A stretch of DNA of 64,000 nt from contig JAUCBJ010001257.1 of NCBI GenBank assembly GCA_032718475.1, forward strand, positions 1 through 64,000, read 5' to 3'. Of this stretch, positions 54,708 to 64,000 are shown one piece after another; positions within the stretch are counted from its first letter, which is position 1; each line of letters begins with the position of its first letter. Below the pieces are notes generated by a model. The model did not search any database, was not told the DNA's origin, and worked only from the letters and a program-made list of their open reading frames with translations. Source of the DNA: Nemertoderma westbladi. Lineage: Eukaryota > Xenacoelomorpha > Nemertodermatida > Nemertodermatidae. A program made the position numbers and the translations under genes.

Positions 54708-56867
54708 CATGGCCGGCGCCAGGATTTTTCTTGGGGGTGCAGATGTTGAAAAAGCGGACCTTTTTTGTTACCATCGAAACAAAAATATTACACATTGCTG
54801 CATTGCACCGGTATCAGTTTAGGCCGCTAACCTAGAAAATTTTACACTTTGTATCAGATAGTTAGAAAAAAGTTAGAGTGAACCTATTAAATGATATGAT
54901 TGAATGATACTAAATTATGGACGCAATAAAAATTCATCCCTCTCCAGGGGAAATTCCGACACAAATAAAGTCTGATTACTCTCAAAAATAAAACTGTAAC
55001 CTGTACTATTGTGTTTAGTTTATTGTTTTGGTTGAAATAACGTGCCACTCTAACCTGCTCCTTTCCCTAAATTGAGAATTTAACATTGAGGCGGGACATG
55101 AATTCGCCAAGGCGGGTTTTGCGTTTCCTTCCTGTCTCCAACAAAGTATTTTGATTTTGATATAATAAACCCACCAGTATTCTAACTTATACTGTGAAAT
55201 ACTTCTACACATTCAAATTAATAAATTTAAAAAATACTTAAAAATCTTACTTAAAAAATATTTAATTCAACAATAAAACAACCTAGACTTTAATTTGGTT
55301 GAACAAATGGTTGATTACTGCAGACTGCTACCGGAATATTGGATGGAGTGAGTAAAACGGAATAGGTGATTTAATTAGATCGGATTTTAATCAACCTTGA
55401 TTTAACCCTATCTGGCCCGGGCTATTTGACAACGTAATTGGCGGTGCCATTGGACTTGGACATGGACTCAGAGGAGATTCTGGTAGTTGGTGGATGTACA
55501 GTAGATTGTGTTTCTATTATGACAGTAGGATTCGTTGCGACAGGTATGGGACTGGAACTACCACTTGTCTGGTAGTTTCGCTTAGGCTCAGGGAGCGCTG
55601 AAAAATAGCTTCCAATAACGTTGGTTCCCTCAGCAGCCCTTTTTAACAACCGCTGCTTATTTTGTTGACGCCCTGGCATACCGGCACTTATATAGTAAGT
55701 CAAGCCTATAGGCCCGATACAAAGAAATAAATAATATAATGGAAGAATCAAGAATAGCCTAATAATTACCGGGCCTGCTGGACTATCTGACTATAAACTA
55801 GAACTGTAGCCTTAGCCTAAACGGCACTTATATGACATCGGGCACGCACTTACATTTTCAATTTTTAAATCAGTATTTTATGTAAAACGGTACCGGTATG
55901 CATTGTAAATTTATGAATCATAATGTTACATTTTTTTTAAAAAAAATTTGTTCTAGAACAAAAATATTTATCAAGATTGATAGTTTACATAACACGTAAT
56001 TTTAAAATGTATGTAATGTACCCATGTCGTAGGCCTATAAGTGCCGCCTGAACTACTGCATCAGAAAGTTCAGAATGCGACAAGTTATGTGGTGCAATAA
56101 AAAATAAAACCTGGAGGTGGTTAGGGTTACAGTTACCAGTAACAGGTATGCCTAAACTGGTAAAAATGCAGAAATGTGATTTGATGGTTGGTTACGGTAC
56201 CGTACCCATGCAGCTAAACTTAGATTTTAGGCAATCGCATCTTACAGCCTATAATAATTCAGGAAAATCGGCTGATTATAACAAAATCAAACCAGCTATT
56301 TAGTATAAAAGTATACAGGTAGTAGGACAGTACTGGTGGTCTGGTATTGCTACCAGTAGTATACTAAGGTTGAATTGAATTGCCGACCTATTGTCTGTTA
56401 GTTGCTTGTTGCTGCTACCCGTACATAAAAGTATACAGGAAGTAGGACAGTACTGGTGGTCTGGTATTGCTACCAATAGTATACAAAGGTTGAATTGAAT
56501 TGCCGACCTATTGTCTGTTAGTTGCTTGTTGCTGCTACCTGTACTAAACACTAAACCGAAAGTAAAATGAACTAAACATTGAAAATATATAAATAACTTG
56601 CAGGTAATGTAATATAGGTGTAGTGTGTAGTGGTATCGGTATGATGTTCACTGTTGACAGCAAGTAATACCAGAAGACCCAGTAATATAAATGGACAGAA
56701 ATCTGATTAGAATAAGATTCAAGTGACTGTGTGTTCTTTTGGTTTAATAATTACACAACAATTTTTGTATTAGTCCACAATGAAAATATATTCATCCAAT
56801 TGCGGACCTTTTCTCACTTTTTGGGGGGTGCAGCTGCACCCCTTGCACCCCATTGGCGCCGGCCATG
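54708..56867. mobile_element. hAT-type DNA transposon with intact 8-bp target duplication
   Basis: The 2,160-bp element starts CATGGCCGGCGCCA and ends TGGCGCCGGCCATG, a perfect 14-bp terminal inverted repeat. Looser similarity continues inward (GGGGGTGCAG, AAAAAG, GGACC). It is flanked on both sides by CTATACAG. An 8-bp duplication with this kind of end is characteristic of the hAT superfamily. Inside are a 120-bp sequence duplicated in tandem (56300-56545), a GAGATATTAATTCGC-like repeat (55078-55140) and one short reading frame. No full transposase is present, so it is non-autonomous or decayed. Confidence 0.88.
55422..55679 (-). pseudogene. Possible transposase N-terminal exon within the hAT element
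   Basis: 85 codons from MPGRQQNKQRLLKRAAEGTN through GSYFS into a Ser/Pro/Thr-rich stretch. Basic K/R-rich helix followed by I.SYF resembles the N-terminal exon of hAT transposases that precedes the zinc finger. The match is weak and no downstream BED/TTF finger, RNaseH core or dimerisation motif is present in the element. Confidence 0.4.
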
Positions 56868-57338
56868 CTATACAGCTATAGGCCTTTGTGCTTTGCCTTG
56901 CTAAAAGTTCAGAAGTTACGATAGAAACTCTCATCAGCCTATGACAGTATGATTGAGATTGTTTTGACTGACATACCGCAGTACCGCTGTACGGCCTGTC
57001 TGTCTGTACCGGTCAGCCGGTAGGCTAGCCTAGCCTAATGGTAATGACATTGTATTTTCTAATAAGTTTATATTTCTATACAGCTATCTGGCTATCAGGC
57101 TATAGCATAGGCCTAGGGCCCTAGGCACTATGCATTTTTATATTGTTTACGCCTGCCTATAGCCTACAGCAAGCTATAGTGTATAGGCCTACATCTGTCA
57201 GTCTGTACATTAGGCTATTCCATATTCTGATCTTGGCACTTGGTCCTTAATCAATTAAATTCAATTTAAATTTAGCTATATCGGGATCGGTTAACATAAC
57301 CCAACCCCTAACTGCCCAAACGAAACCCACTGCAGCAC

Positions 57339-58277
57339 CAGGGTTGGCAACCAATGGTTTTTCTCACCATTGGTTTTTTATGGTTTTTTGGTTTAACCAA
57401 CTTTTAAAAAAAGGCGAAAAAATTGGTTTTTTATGGTTTTTTATGGTTTTTCATAAAATTTTACAATTAACGCTGTAAATAATATAAAGCAGACTGGTAG
57501 TGGCATTTCTTTTTCATTTTGCACTGTTAGAAGGAAAAAATTTCGCTCACTTTGAGTTTTGCTCGCGTTTCTTTTATCTTACATTTTGCACTGTTCAGCT
57601 GTTAGAATGGACAAATTTCTCTCACTTTGAGTTTTGCTCGCGTTTCTTTTTCATCTGTTCATTTTGCAATGTTAATGAAAAGGTTTTGCTCGCTTCGCTG
57701 GCGTATGTTTCTCGTTTACATTGTTAAAATGTGGTGTGCGCGTTTTTTTTCGGTGCATGCGCGGTAGGTATATTGTCCAATATTGTGGGGCTGAAAAATT
57801 GTGCGCAGGCGTTGTGCGCGGTTCAGTGGTGGTTTGCAGCCTGGCGTGCAGTGGAGCAGTGCAGACGTCTGGACGCTGGTATGCATTTTTTCGTTGTATG
57901 TTGCTAGTATTTTGTCACATGCTGACATGGCTGCATGTGGCATGGGCTGCAATGGGTTGGATGAGAGTAAGGACAGAACAGAACAGCAGAAGAAACGCTT
58001 CAAACCAGCATACTGTATGTGGCCTTATTCAGTTATTCCAGTATTTTGTTCTATTGTATTGGGCAAGCGCAAGCGCAAGCAGGCAAGGGTTGTACTGTCA
58101 GACTGTTGTATGTAGGCCCTACATTTGTATGTATTGCTGTATTGGATTTAATTACTGAATTAAACCACAGAAAAACCATAAAAAACCATAAAAAACCGAA
58201 AAAAACCATAAAAAACCAAACAATAAAACCAAAACCAAAAATTTTTTTTCAAAAAACCATGGTTTTTGCCATCCCTG
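57339..58277. mobile_element. Second hAT-type element, 939 bp, with 8-bp target duplication
   Basis: Ends CAGGGTTGGCAA and (reverse complement) CAGGGATGGCAA, bounded by TGCAGCAC on both sides. CAGGG.TGGCAA is a common hAT terminus. Subterminal arms are arrays of ATGGTTTTTT in opposite orientation (57356-57460 and 58160-58268), with a further tandem repeat of about 95 bp (CACTTTGAGTTTTGCTCGCG) at 57500-57680. No transposase. It ends only about 50 bp from XPO7 exon 1. Confidence 0.88.
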
Positions 58278-58329
58278 TGCAGCACTGACTGCTGAGCTGA
58301 CACTGACCCAGTTTATAAAATTAACTTAC

Positions 58330-58458
58330 TTGGCATTGTTGTAAACAATCTGGCGAACTAACAAACTGATCTAAGGTTCGCTCCGCTTCGGCGCGCTGAG
58401 ATGAATCGGTTGCTTCATAAAGTTGAGTGCAGAATGCCTCCATTTGTGCGGAATTCAT
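58330..58458 (-). CDS. XPO7: Exportin-7, exon 1 (start)
   Basis: Starts ATG AAT TCC and encodes 43 residues: MEAFCTQLYEATDSSQRAEA then ERTLDQFVSSPDCLQQCQ, ending at CAA followed by GTAAGT (phase 0). It matches the XPO7 N terminus (LE.LC.QLYETTD...R..AE..L..F..SPDCL..CQ), the importin-beta-like Ran-binding end. The five exons total 3,372 nt, exactly 1,123 codons plus stop, against 1,087 residues in human, with every junction in phase. XPO7 is a broad-spectrum nuclear transport receptor; the close paralogue RANBP17 is vertebrate. An in-frame AUG five codons later is an alternative start. Confidence 0.94.
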
Positions 58459-58556
58459 ATTGAATCGTTACTGTCAGACTGTACTGTGTTATGCCTACCT
58501 GCCTACATACTGACATACAACCTGACAACCAGACAACTATGTTTGTCATCTGTGTA

Positions 58557-58978
58557 CAGTCAGGAACACTGGTCACAATATGTCCAATTTACAGCCAGAA
58601 TGTGTCCGCGGAAAACGCTCTCAGAGTGAAATTTCTCCATAGAAAACAATGCTAAATTTCATTTGAAAACCGGCAGTGAAATTTTAACATTGGCATTCTA
58701 AAAATTATGCCATTAGAATCGCCATAAAATTCTGTATAAATTAATTTGAGAATTAGAATCTCATCGTTGGGATAACTATCATAATATTAAAAATAAAAAT
58801 GTGCCCAGCTTCTGCTTTGAGTACTATTGGAGTTACAGCCAAAATATGTCCGGAAATATAATCGCAGCCTGTCTGCCTGTGAAGGACAAATAGTGGCTGC
58901 ACGGACACTTTCTGGCTGTGAATATGTGGACAATTTTTGGCTGAGCTTCAGCCAGAAAGTGACCAGTGTTCCTAACTG
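58557..58978. mobile_element. 422-bp MITE upstream of XPO7, 5-bp target duplication
   Basis: Terminal inverted repeats CAGTCAGGAACACTGGTCAC and, on the other end, the same with one change (CAGTTAGG...), flanked by GTGTA on both sides. Inner arms share AGCCAGAA.GTG/TGTCC motifs. No coding sequence. The superfamily is not assignable from ends alone. It begins 99 bp upstream of the XPO7 ATG. Confidence 0.82.
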
Positions 58979-59084
58979 GTGTAGGCCTACAATATAGGCC
59001 TAACATTATAACAGCCTGATATGACAGCATGACAGGGACAGCATGACATGTGACAGGACAGGACAGCGGTGCAGACAGCCTACT

Positions 59085-59125
59085 GCAGTACTGTGTACTG
59101 CAGTACTGTGTACTGCAGTACCGGT
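59085..59125. repeat. Short 16-bp tandem repeat
   Basis: TACTGCAGTACTGTG is repeated about 2.5 times. Confidence 0.7.
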
Positions 59126-59340
59126 ACTTGGTCTATGCCTGTATGCTTGCTTGTCAACTTGTCAGTATTTCATATTTCTGTCATTAACTGCTGATGCTGA
59201 ACTGTATTACAATTACAGTCTTTGGTCTTAGCTCATTACTGCATTATACCGGTAAATCGTTCCGTCCTACGCTTAGCTACGCGTAGTTTACAACTTCCAC
59301 TCCTGTCGATTACCGGTAGGTGGTAGGGCCAGGCGGGTGT

Positions 59341-60163
59341 TTGAAAAGGGTGGACTGAACGGTAAAACGAACTTAGATCCTGCAAGGCTTGACGTTGATG
59401 AACTTAGATCTTTGCGAACTTATAGGTCCTACTGTATATATATGCGAACATAGATCCTAACTGGGTGAACTTAGATCCTAACTGGGTAAACTTAGATCCT
59501 AACTGGGTGAACTTAGATCCTAACTAGGTGAACTTTGATCCTAACTAGGTGAACTTAGATCCTAGCTACTGTAGGTGAACTTAGATCCTAACTAGGCGAA
59601 CTTAGATCCCTCTTTATGGTAGGCTATTAAAAGCCTTTGTTAATCATCATGCTAGTTGCAAAGCGAACTTAGATCCAACTTGAAAACAAAGCGAACTTAG
59701 AGAAGCGAACTTAGAGAAGCGAACTTAGATCCCACGTGTACTCTGCTTTGGCCGCGTTCTATCGATAATAATATTATAGTATATTGTGTACTGTGTTACA
59801 TTAAGCATATAGTACATACTTATAATGATCTAATGCAAATAAGTCATACATTCAAAGTAGTTGCGATCAGTGACTCACCAACAAACTATATTTTGCCAAT
59901 TAATAGCTAATTCGTTGCATCGTATTATGGTGGTAGGATCTAAGTTCGCTTCCCTGCAAGCGTCAGTAAGGTCCTGCGCTGGCCTATGGCTGTATGGGAA
60001 TGACATTTCACATTAACACAGCCACGGTACAGCAATATTATTTATGGTGGGATCTGAGTTCATATGGGAAGGATCTAAGTTCGTAAAGGAAGGATCTAAG
60101 TTTGTATGGTAAGGATCTATGTTCACCCAAGATCTAAGTTCGTTCAGTGTACGCGCTTTTGAA
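59341..60163. mobile_element. Foldback element with opposed GAACTTAGATCC arrays
   Basis: The left arm (59369-59735) has about a dozen GAACTTAGATCC boxes, partly in 21-bp tandem steps with TAACTGGGT or TAACTAGGT. The right arm (59936-60143) has six of the same box inverted (GGATCTAAGTTCG). Outer ends are imperfect inverted repeats: TTGAAAAGGGTGGACTGAACG on the left against CGTTCAGTGTACGCGCTTTT and GAA on the right. Resembles foldback-type elements; no open frame and no clear target duplication. Confidence 0.7.
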
Positions 60164-61477
60164 GACCTTTAGCAGTTTAACCTGCCAAAATTTATATGTC
60201 TTTTGGTTTATAAATAGACTTTAGAAAATGACAAGTATTTAATACCAATAAACACAACATTAGCCGAAGCCAGCCTAGTGCGCGTCCATTCACCCGCTGG
60301 ATATACCCGGGAGACTGGATTCGGAGGGCTTAGATTGTTATTGCAGTGTAAGCTTACTGTATTATTCGATTGATCGTTAATAAATAATTTCTGACTAATA
60401 TTATTCACTTTCGGGAAATATTAACAGTTCCTTTAGGACGTGGCGCTCTATCTAGGTAAACAGAGATATGACTTATACTAAACACAACGGTAAGTCGGGA
60501 AGGCTTATGATTCACGTATGAGGCGCATTCTTTAGGAAATGCTTAGTTATCAGTCACAATCATGCACACTACCGGTAACACACAATGCTGCACACTAATC
60601 TGCCGACCGTCAATGAATTTTATCATATATAAAGAGAACAGCAATTGACTCATGTAGTGCTTATCAAATAGCATTAAATTCACTACAAACCACAATAATA
60701 TAAGTCGCAATCGCTATATGTAACCTGTCTCTCTAACCTGTAGTGTATCAAGAAAATTGGGAAATTTGGGTTCTTTATAGATGTTCTCCAAATAATATTC
60801 AACCAACTGATACAAAATAATAACAACAGTAAAAAGCATTAAGACGGTAGGTTAAGATATGAAATGACAATGTATGTGCCGTATTGATCGGGTTGTTATG
60901 TTATGATTGATATGATAACAGTTATACGCTCTATAATCTAAGCCTACTAATGTTTCTTCTAAAGTCTGAAACGAATTGACTCTAGAGTCGGTGTTCCTGG
61001 CCTAGATAGAAACAACACAACAGTATCAAGAAAAAACAGCTACTGTCCCTAACACCGTTGCAGGTATCTTTTACACAGAGAGGAATAGCTCTCATTGGCA
61101 GAACACCAGATTCAACAAGTTCCACGAATATCTAAATGCCGAACTATCAGGAATTTTGCAACCCTTGGCCAACACACAAAATGAGTCACTCCGCTCGGTT
61201 GTCCTGGTTGCATACTCTGCTGCTATAGCTCTGGTTGGCCGATAGAACATAGTAAAGAACCCCTCGTATAACAAATCAGCCAATCAGCCGGTCGCTTTGC
61301 ATCATTCGAGTTAGAGAGCTTTTTAGAGTATTCCAGCGCCTGGGGGGAAACTGGATTGCAAAGCAAAAGGGCCAGTTATATCCCACAAAAGCTTTTACAC
61401 CGCTCCCAGAAAATGGGATTTGAGTCTATAAAATATACAAAATCACAGTTTCTAATATAGGTAAATACTCTAAACAG
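60164..61477. other. Non-coding spacer
   Basis: About 1.3 kb with only short frames (60-66 codons); nothing recognised. Confidence 0.45.
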
Positions 61478-63847
61478 TTAGTCTTTCTTACGCGGACGGC
61501 GTTTACGCAGTTTTTTAAAGCTAGCCAGAGTCCTTTTCTCTTTGGGGCGAGCCACTTTACAAGGAGGGCTATAACTCCTGGGTGAAGGGTGCAATATAAT
61601 TGCATCAGAGGGTGTAGGATTATGGTCGGTGTATCCGCCAGTCGAAGTGCCGGGTTGATTGACATCAACGTCGGGGGAGAGGGGTCTAACGGCTTTAAGA
61701 GCTCGTTTTAAGACAGCCGCTCTTACGGGTCCTTTACGAGTGGTCTGAACGAGAGCCGTGGGTGGACCATAGGCAGTTAGAAACCTCCGGGGTTTAATGG
61801 TTCTTTCCAACTCGCGTTCGCGGGCTCGGTATTCGTAAGGCCGTCGATATACTTCCTGTAACTCGGGGTGTGAGTTAACAAATAAGTCTCCATAGTCCGG
61901 ATCCTGACGGATATAATTGATTAAGTTATAGGAATGAAGGTCACTAGGATTAACACTCCTGAGGAATTTGCGTACGAATTTGGTTGAAATACATTCTCCG
62001 ACGCGCTTCAGTAGTTCGTAACTCGATATGCGTGATTTCTGTTCGACAGAAGCGAATAGATAAGGATGGAACGCATAAACTCCTTCGTAAGCGCGTCCAG
62101 GATAATAGCGATGGCGCGAATCACAATGTAAATCAGCGTTCGCTTCCCAAGCTCTGATGTAACGTAGTGTGATCATTTCATCTACGCTTTCCAAATCGTG
62201 ATTAAAAGGGCAATCGAAACTGGCGTGTCCCTTTAGTTGACAATGGTGACATTGAGTCATAAATTGAGGGCAAACCGCAAAAATATGCAAGTTATTGAGT
62301 CTGCAATATGCGCAATAAATTTCCATCGTCGGTTGTTCTTGGAAATAGGAACAGCGGACGTTTGTGTCCATGGGCGTATCATGGTCTCTCGATGCGCATA
62401 ACCGACAACGTTGCCTAGAAACATAGTTGGCATGTCGATAATCGTACGCAGTGAGACACTGTGGACCTTGATACCATTCTATGATGTAATCGTTGTCGCT
62501 GTTCTGGGGCGCGATAGGCTGAATCTCCTCAGATTCTAGACATATTGGTTCGTCTTCCAAGTGCATAGCTGAGGTGGGCGTGTCTGTCTCTTCAAGTGGA
62601 CCTATTGTCTGAATTTCCACGACAGAATAACCTGTGGGGATTCGAGGTCTTTGTATAACAGAGGAGTGCAAGTTCGATATACAAATCTCTTTGAAAATGG
62701 CGAATCCAGCGCTATCCAACTTCTCTGCAGCTGAGTTTCTTAGGCTGAGCTTGGTCAAGGCGCGGTCTTTAAATTGGCTATCCACATTGCGGAACGGGGT
62801 TAAAAATCGCCGGAAACATTCGAAGCGGATGAATTTATTATGTTCATCTAGCTTAGCGAGTTTGGTCCCAAGTATTAATGGATGGGCGCGTATAGTACGA
62901 CTGCACACATCGGCTAGCCAACCGGCAAGTGTGGTGTTTTCAAAGATCGTGTAGATAGCTAAGGAGGGACGGAGTGGAACACTCATGAAGCTATACACGG
63001 CGCCAGGTGCGGTTAATGGTCCATCAAAGTATAATCGAGAATAATGATCTCCGTATACTTGTTGATAGTTAATGGGATTTCCGACTTTGAAATTCCATCC
63101 GTATTCCTGAAAGGCAAGATGTCCGATGGAAGTTCGTTGCACCTTTGTAATGTTGCTAGACGTATTAGCATACATGGTGCGGAAGAAACCTCGACCTTCT
63201 GCCCAGGGAGCAATCAGCTGAGTATCAACGAAAGGGTATGGAATGTTCTCCATATTCCGAAAGTCGTTTTGGAGATCTCCATAAACAGCTGAGCCGATTT
63301 GAAGGATTCTTTCGTTGAACAACATCTCGAGTACGGGCTGGGGTAACATCGATCCATCGATACCCATGGCCGGTTTGCGTTCGGTGTCAATGACGTAACG
63401 CTGCGCGAGTTCGAATTGTCCATGTCGGAGATTCTTTTGTGTTTCGGTGAGAGTTTCAAAGGAATAATCAATCACGTCGGAACACGCTCGAGTAAACACG
63501 TGGGTAGAACCAGCTAATCCGCGTATGTGGATCATGCGCGTAGTTCCTAGTTCTCCGACCGGAACGCTACCTTCATTATCGTAGGTGACAACTCCATACA
63601 TCTCAATAACATTAAGAGTTTCATTCCACTCCTTGGTGGCGTTCTCTAGGGTCATCCCTACTGGATGCCACAAGGTGGCGCATTGGTTAGCGTCAGGGAG
63701 ATCACTATACTTCATGTGCCGAGTGGTATACGTCTCCACATTTCCATATCTTTGTATTTTCTCTTCTTCAAATAATACATCTAGATTCCAATGGACTAAT
63801 CGAGTTTTAATAAATCCATCGAGATTATAAGGAGGTTCTATATCCTT
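61478..63847 (-). CDS. Unrecognised zinc-knuckle protein with basic tail, main exon
   Basis: An uninterrupted frame of about 789 codons. I do not recognise the family. The N-terminal 400 residues look globular, with no membrane segment. Numbered from the interior Val at 63739, a Cys/His-rich region spans about 445-514: C445-x2-C448...C463, C476-x2-C479...C490, then C497-x2-C500-x4-H505-x4-C510, a canonical CCHC knuckle (CHHCQLKGHASFDC). The last 150 residues are strongly basic and proline-rich, ending KKLRKRRPRKKD. Globular part, knuckle and basic tail suggest a nucleic-acid-binding, Gag- or capsid-like protein of a mobile element or old viral insertion, but no polymerase, integrase or protease is in view. 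The absence of stops over 2.3 kb argues for current or recent function. The frame is open past 63739, so the true start lies further right. Confidence 0.75.
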   Translation of the reverse strand, partial: KDIEPPYNLDGFIKTRLVHWNLDVLFEEEKIQRYGNVETYTTRHMKYSDLPDANQCATLWHPVGMTLENATKEWNETLNVIEMYGVVTYDNEGSVPVGELGTTRMIHIRGLAGSTHVFTRACSDVIDYSFETLTETQKNLRHGQFELAQRYVIDTERKPAMGIDGSMLPQPVLEMLFNERILQIGSAVYGDLQNDFRNMENIPYPFVDTQLIAPWAEGRGFFRTMYANTSSNITKVQRTSIGHLAFQEYGWNFKVGNPINYQQVYGDHYSRLYFDGPLTAPGAVYSFMSVPLRPSLAIYTIFENTTLAGWLADVCSRTIRAHPLILGTKLAKLDEHNKFIRFECFRRFLTPFRNVDSQFKDRALTKLSLRNSAAEKLDSAGFAIFKEICISNLHSSVIQRPRIPTGYSVVEIQTIGPLEETDTPTSAMHLEDEPICLESEEIQPIAPQNSDNDYIIEWYQGPQCLTAYDYRHANYVSRQRCRLCASRDHDTPMDTNVRCSYFQEQPTMEIYCAYCRLNNLHIFAVCPQFMTQCHHCQLKGHASFDCPFNHDLESVDEMITLRYIRAWEANADLHCDSRHRYYPGRAYEGVYAFHPYLFASVEQKSRISSYELLKRVGECISTKFVRKFLRSVNPSDLHSYNLINYIRQDPDYGDLFVNSHPELQEVYRRPYEYRARERELERTIKPRRFLTAYGPPTALVQTTRKGPVRAAVLKRALKAVRPLSPDVDVNQPGTSTGGYTDHNPTPSDAIILHPSPRSYSPPCKVARPKEKRTLASFKKLRKRRPRKKD

Positions 63848-63889
63848 CTCGATTCAAGAAATGTTATATGGTTTTCTAAATGAGTTTAC

Positions 63890-64000
63890 CTTTACTAACT
63901 GATCCAGATGTTTCTGCAATTGTTCGAGTTCGACAATGTCTAGAGGATTTATTAGTGGTAGAAACTTTAAATTATGCGTCGAGTCTTCTGGTTTTACCAT
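63890..64000 (-). CDS. Upstream exon of the zinc-knuckle gene, cut by the window edge
   Basis: An open frame of 37 codons (MVKPEDSTHNLKF through EQLQKHLDQLVK) ends AAG followed by GTAAAC, a plausible donor. Joining it to GAG before AAGGAT at 63847 keeps phase 0 but needs an intron of only 42 nt. The Met at the window edge may be the start or just interior. Alternatively the stop between the two parts is real and the main frame starts elsewhere. Confidence 0.45.

Overview
The window is metazoan nuclear DNA, probably from a marine invertebrate. It carries six recognisable animal genes, all on the minus strand: RBM28, TRUB2, TIMM9, an MGAT4-type glycosyltransferase, FAM20B and XPO7. About a third of the window is tandem satellite or minisatellite. 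LINE, SINE, BEL/Pao, hAT and MITE-like copies are scattered through the rest. The clade cannot be fixed from sequence alone. The genes are strikingly intron-poor: four are single-exon, FAM20B has three coding exons and XPO7 only five. Introns and spacers are AT-rich, XPO7 and RBM28 exons are GC-rich, and long poly(C)/poly(G) tracts and GTAGGCCTAC-like words recur.

Layout. 0-4.1 kb: 33/32-bp satellite with a higher-order pattern. 4.4-4.7 kb: decayed reverse transcriptase piece. 5.2-7.5 kb: RBM28. 7.6-12.4 kb: LINE endonuclease remnant and a broken BEL/Pao gag. 13.0 kb: palindromic TTAA-flanked MITE. 13.6-15.3 kb: 52-bp satellite. 15.3-18.3 kb: RT remnant, a tRNA-derived SINE and a possible secreted Cys-rich peptide exon. 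18.3-26.9 kb: about 410 copies of a 21-bp satellite. 26.9-28.4 kb: unique flank and LINE 3' end, repeated inverted at 49-50.5 kb with another block of the same satellite. 28.6-30.1 kb: TRUB2 and TIMM9 close together. 33.1-33.6 kb: 45-bp minisatellite. 33.8-35.1 kb: MGAT4-like gene. 35.9-39.1 kb: FAM20B. 39.4-43.2 kb: 38-bp minisatellite open in all three forward frames. 44.9-58.5 kb: XPO7, with introns 1 and 3 filled with repeats. 58.5-60.2 kb: MITE and foldback element. 61.5-64.0 kb: a long unrecognised coding region with a CCHC zinc knuckle and a basic tail, running off the right edge.

The genes belong to unrelated cell functions: ribosome biogenesis, mitochondrial mRNA pseudouridylation, mitochondrial import, N-glycan branching, proteoglycan xylose phosphorylation and nuclear transport. 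They do not form a pathway. The closest functional pairing is TIMM9-TRUB2, two mitochondrial genes about 200 bp apart in the same direction, which could be co-transcribed. The most novel items are the orphan zinc-knuckle protein, the satellite-plus-LINE inverted duplication, and the cluster of DNA transposons with intact target-site duplications around XPO7 exon 1.
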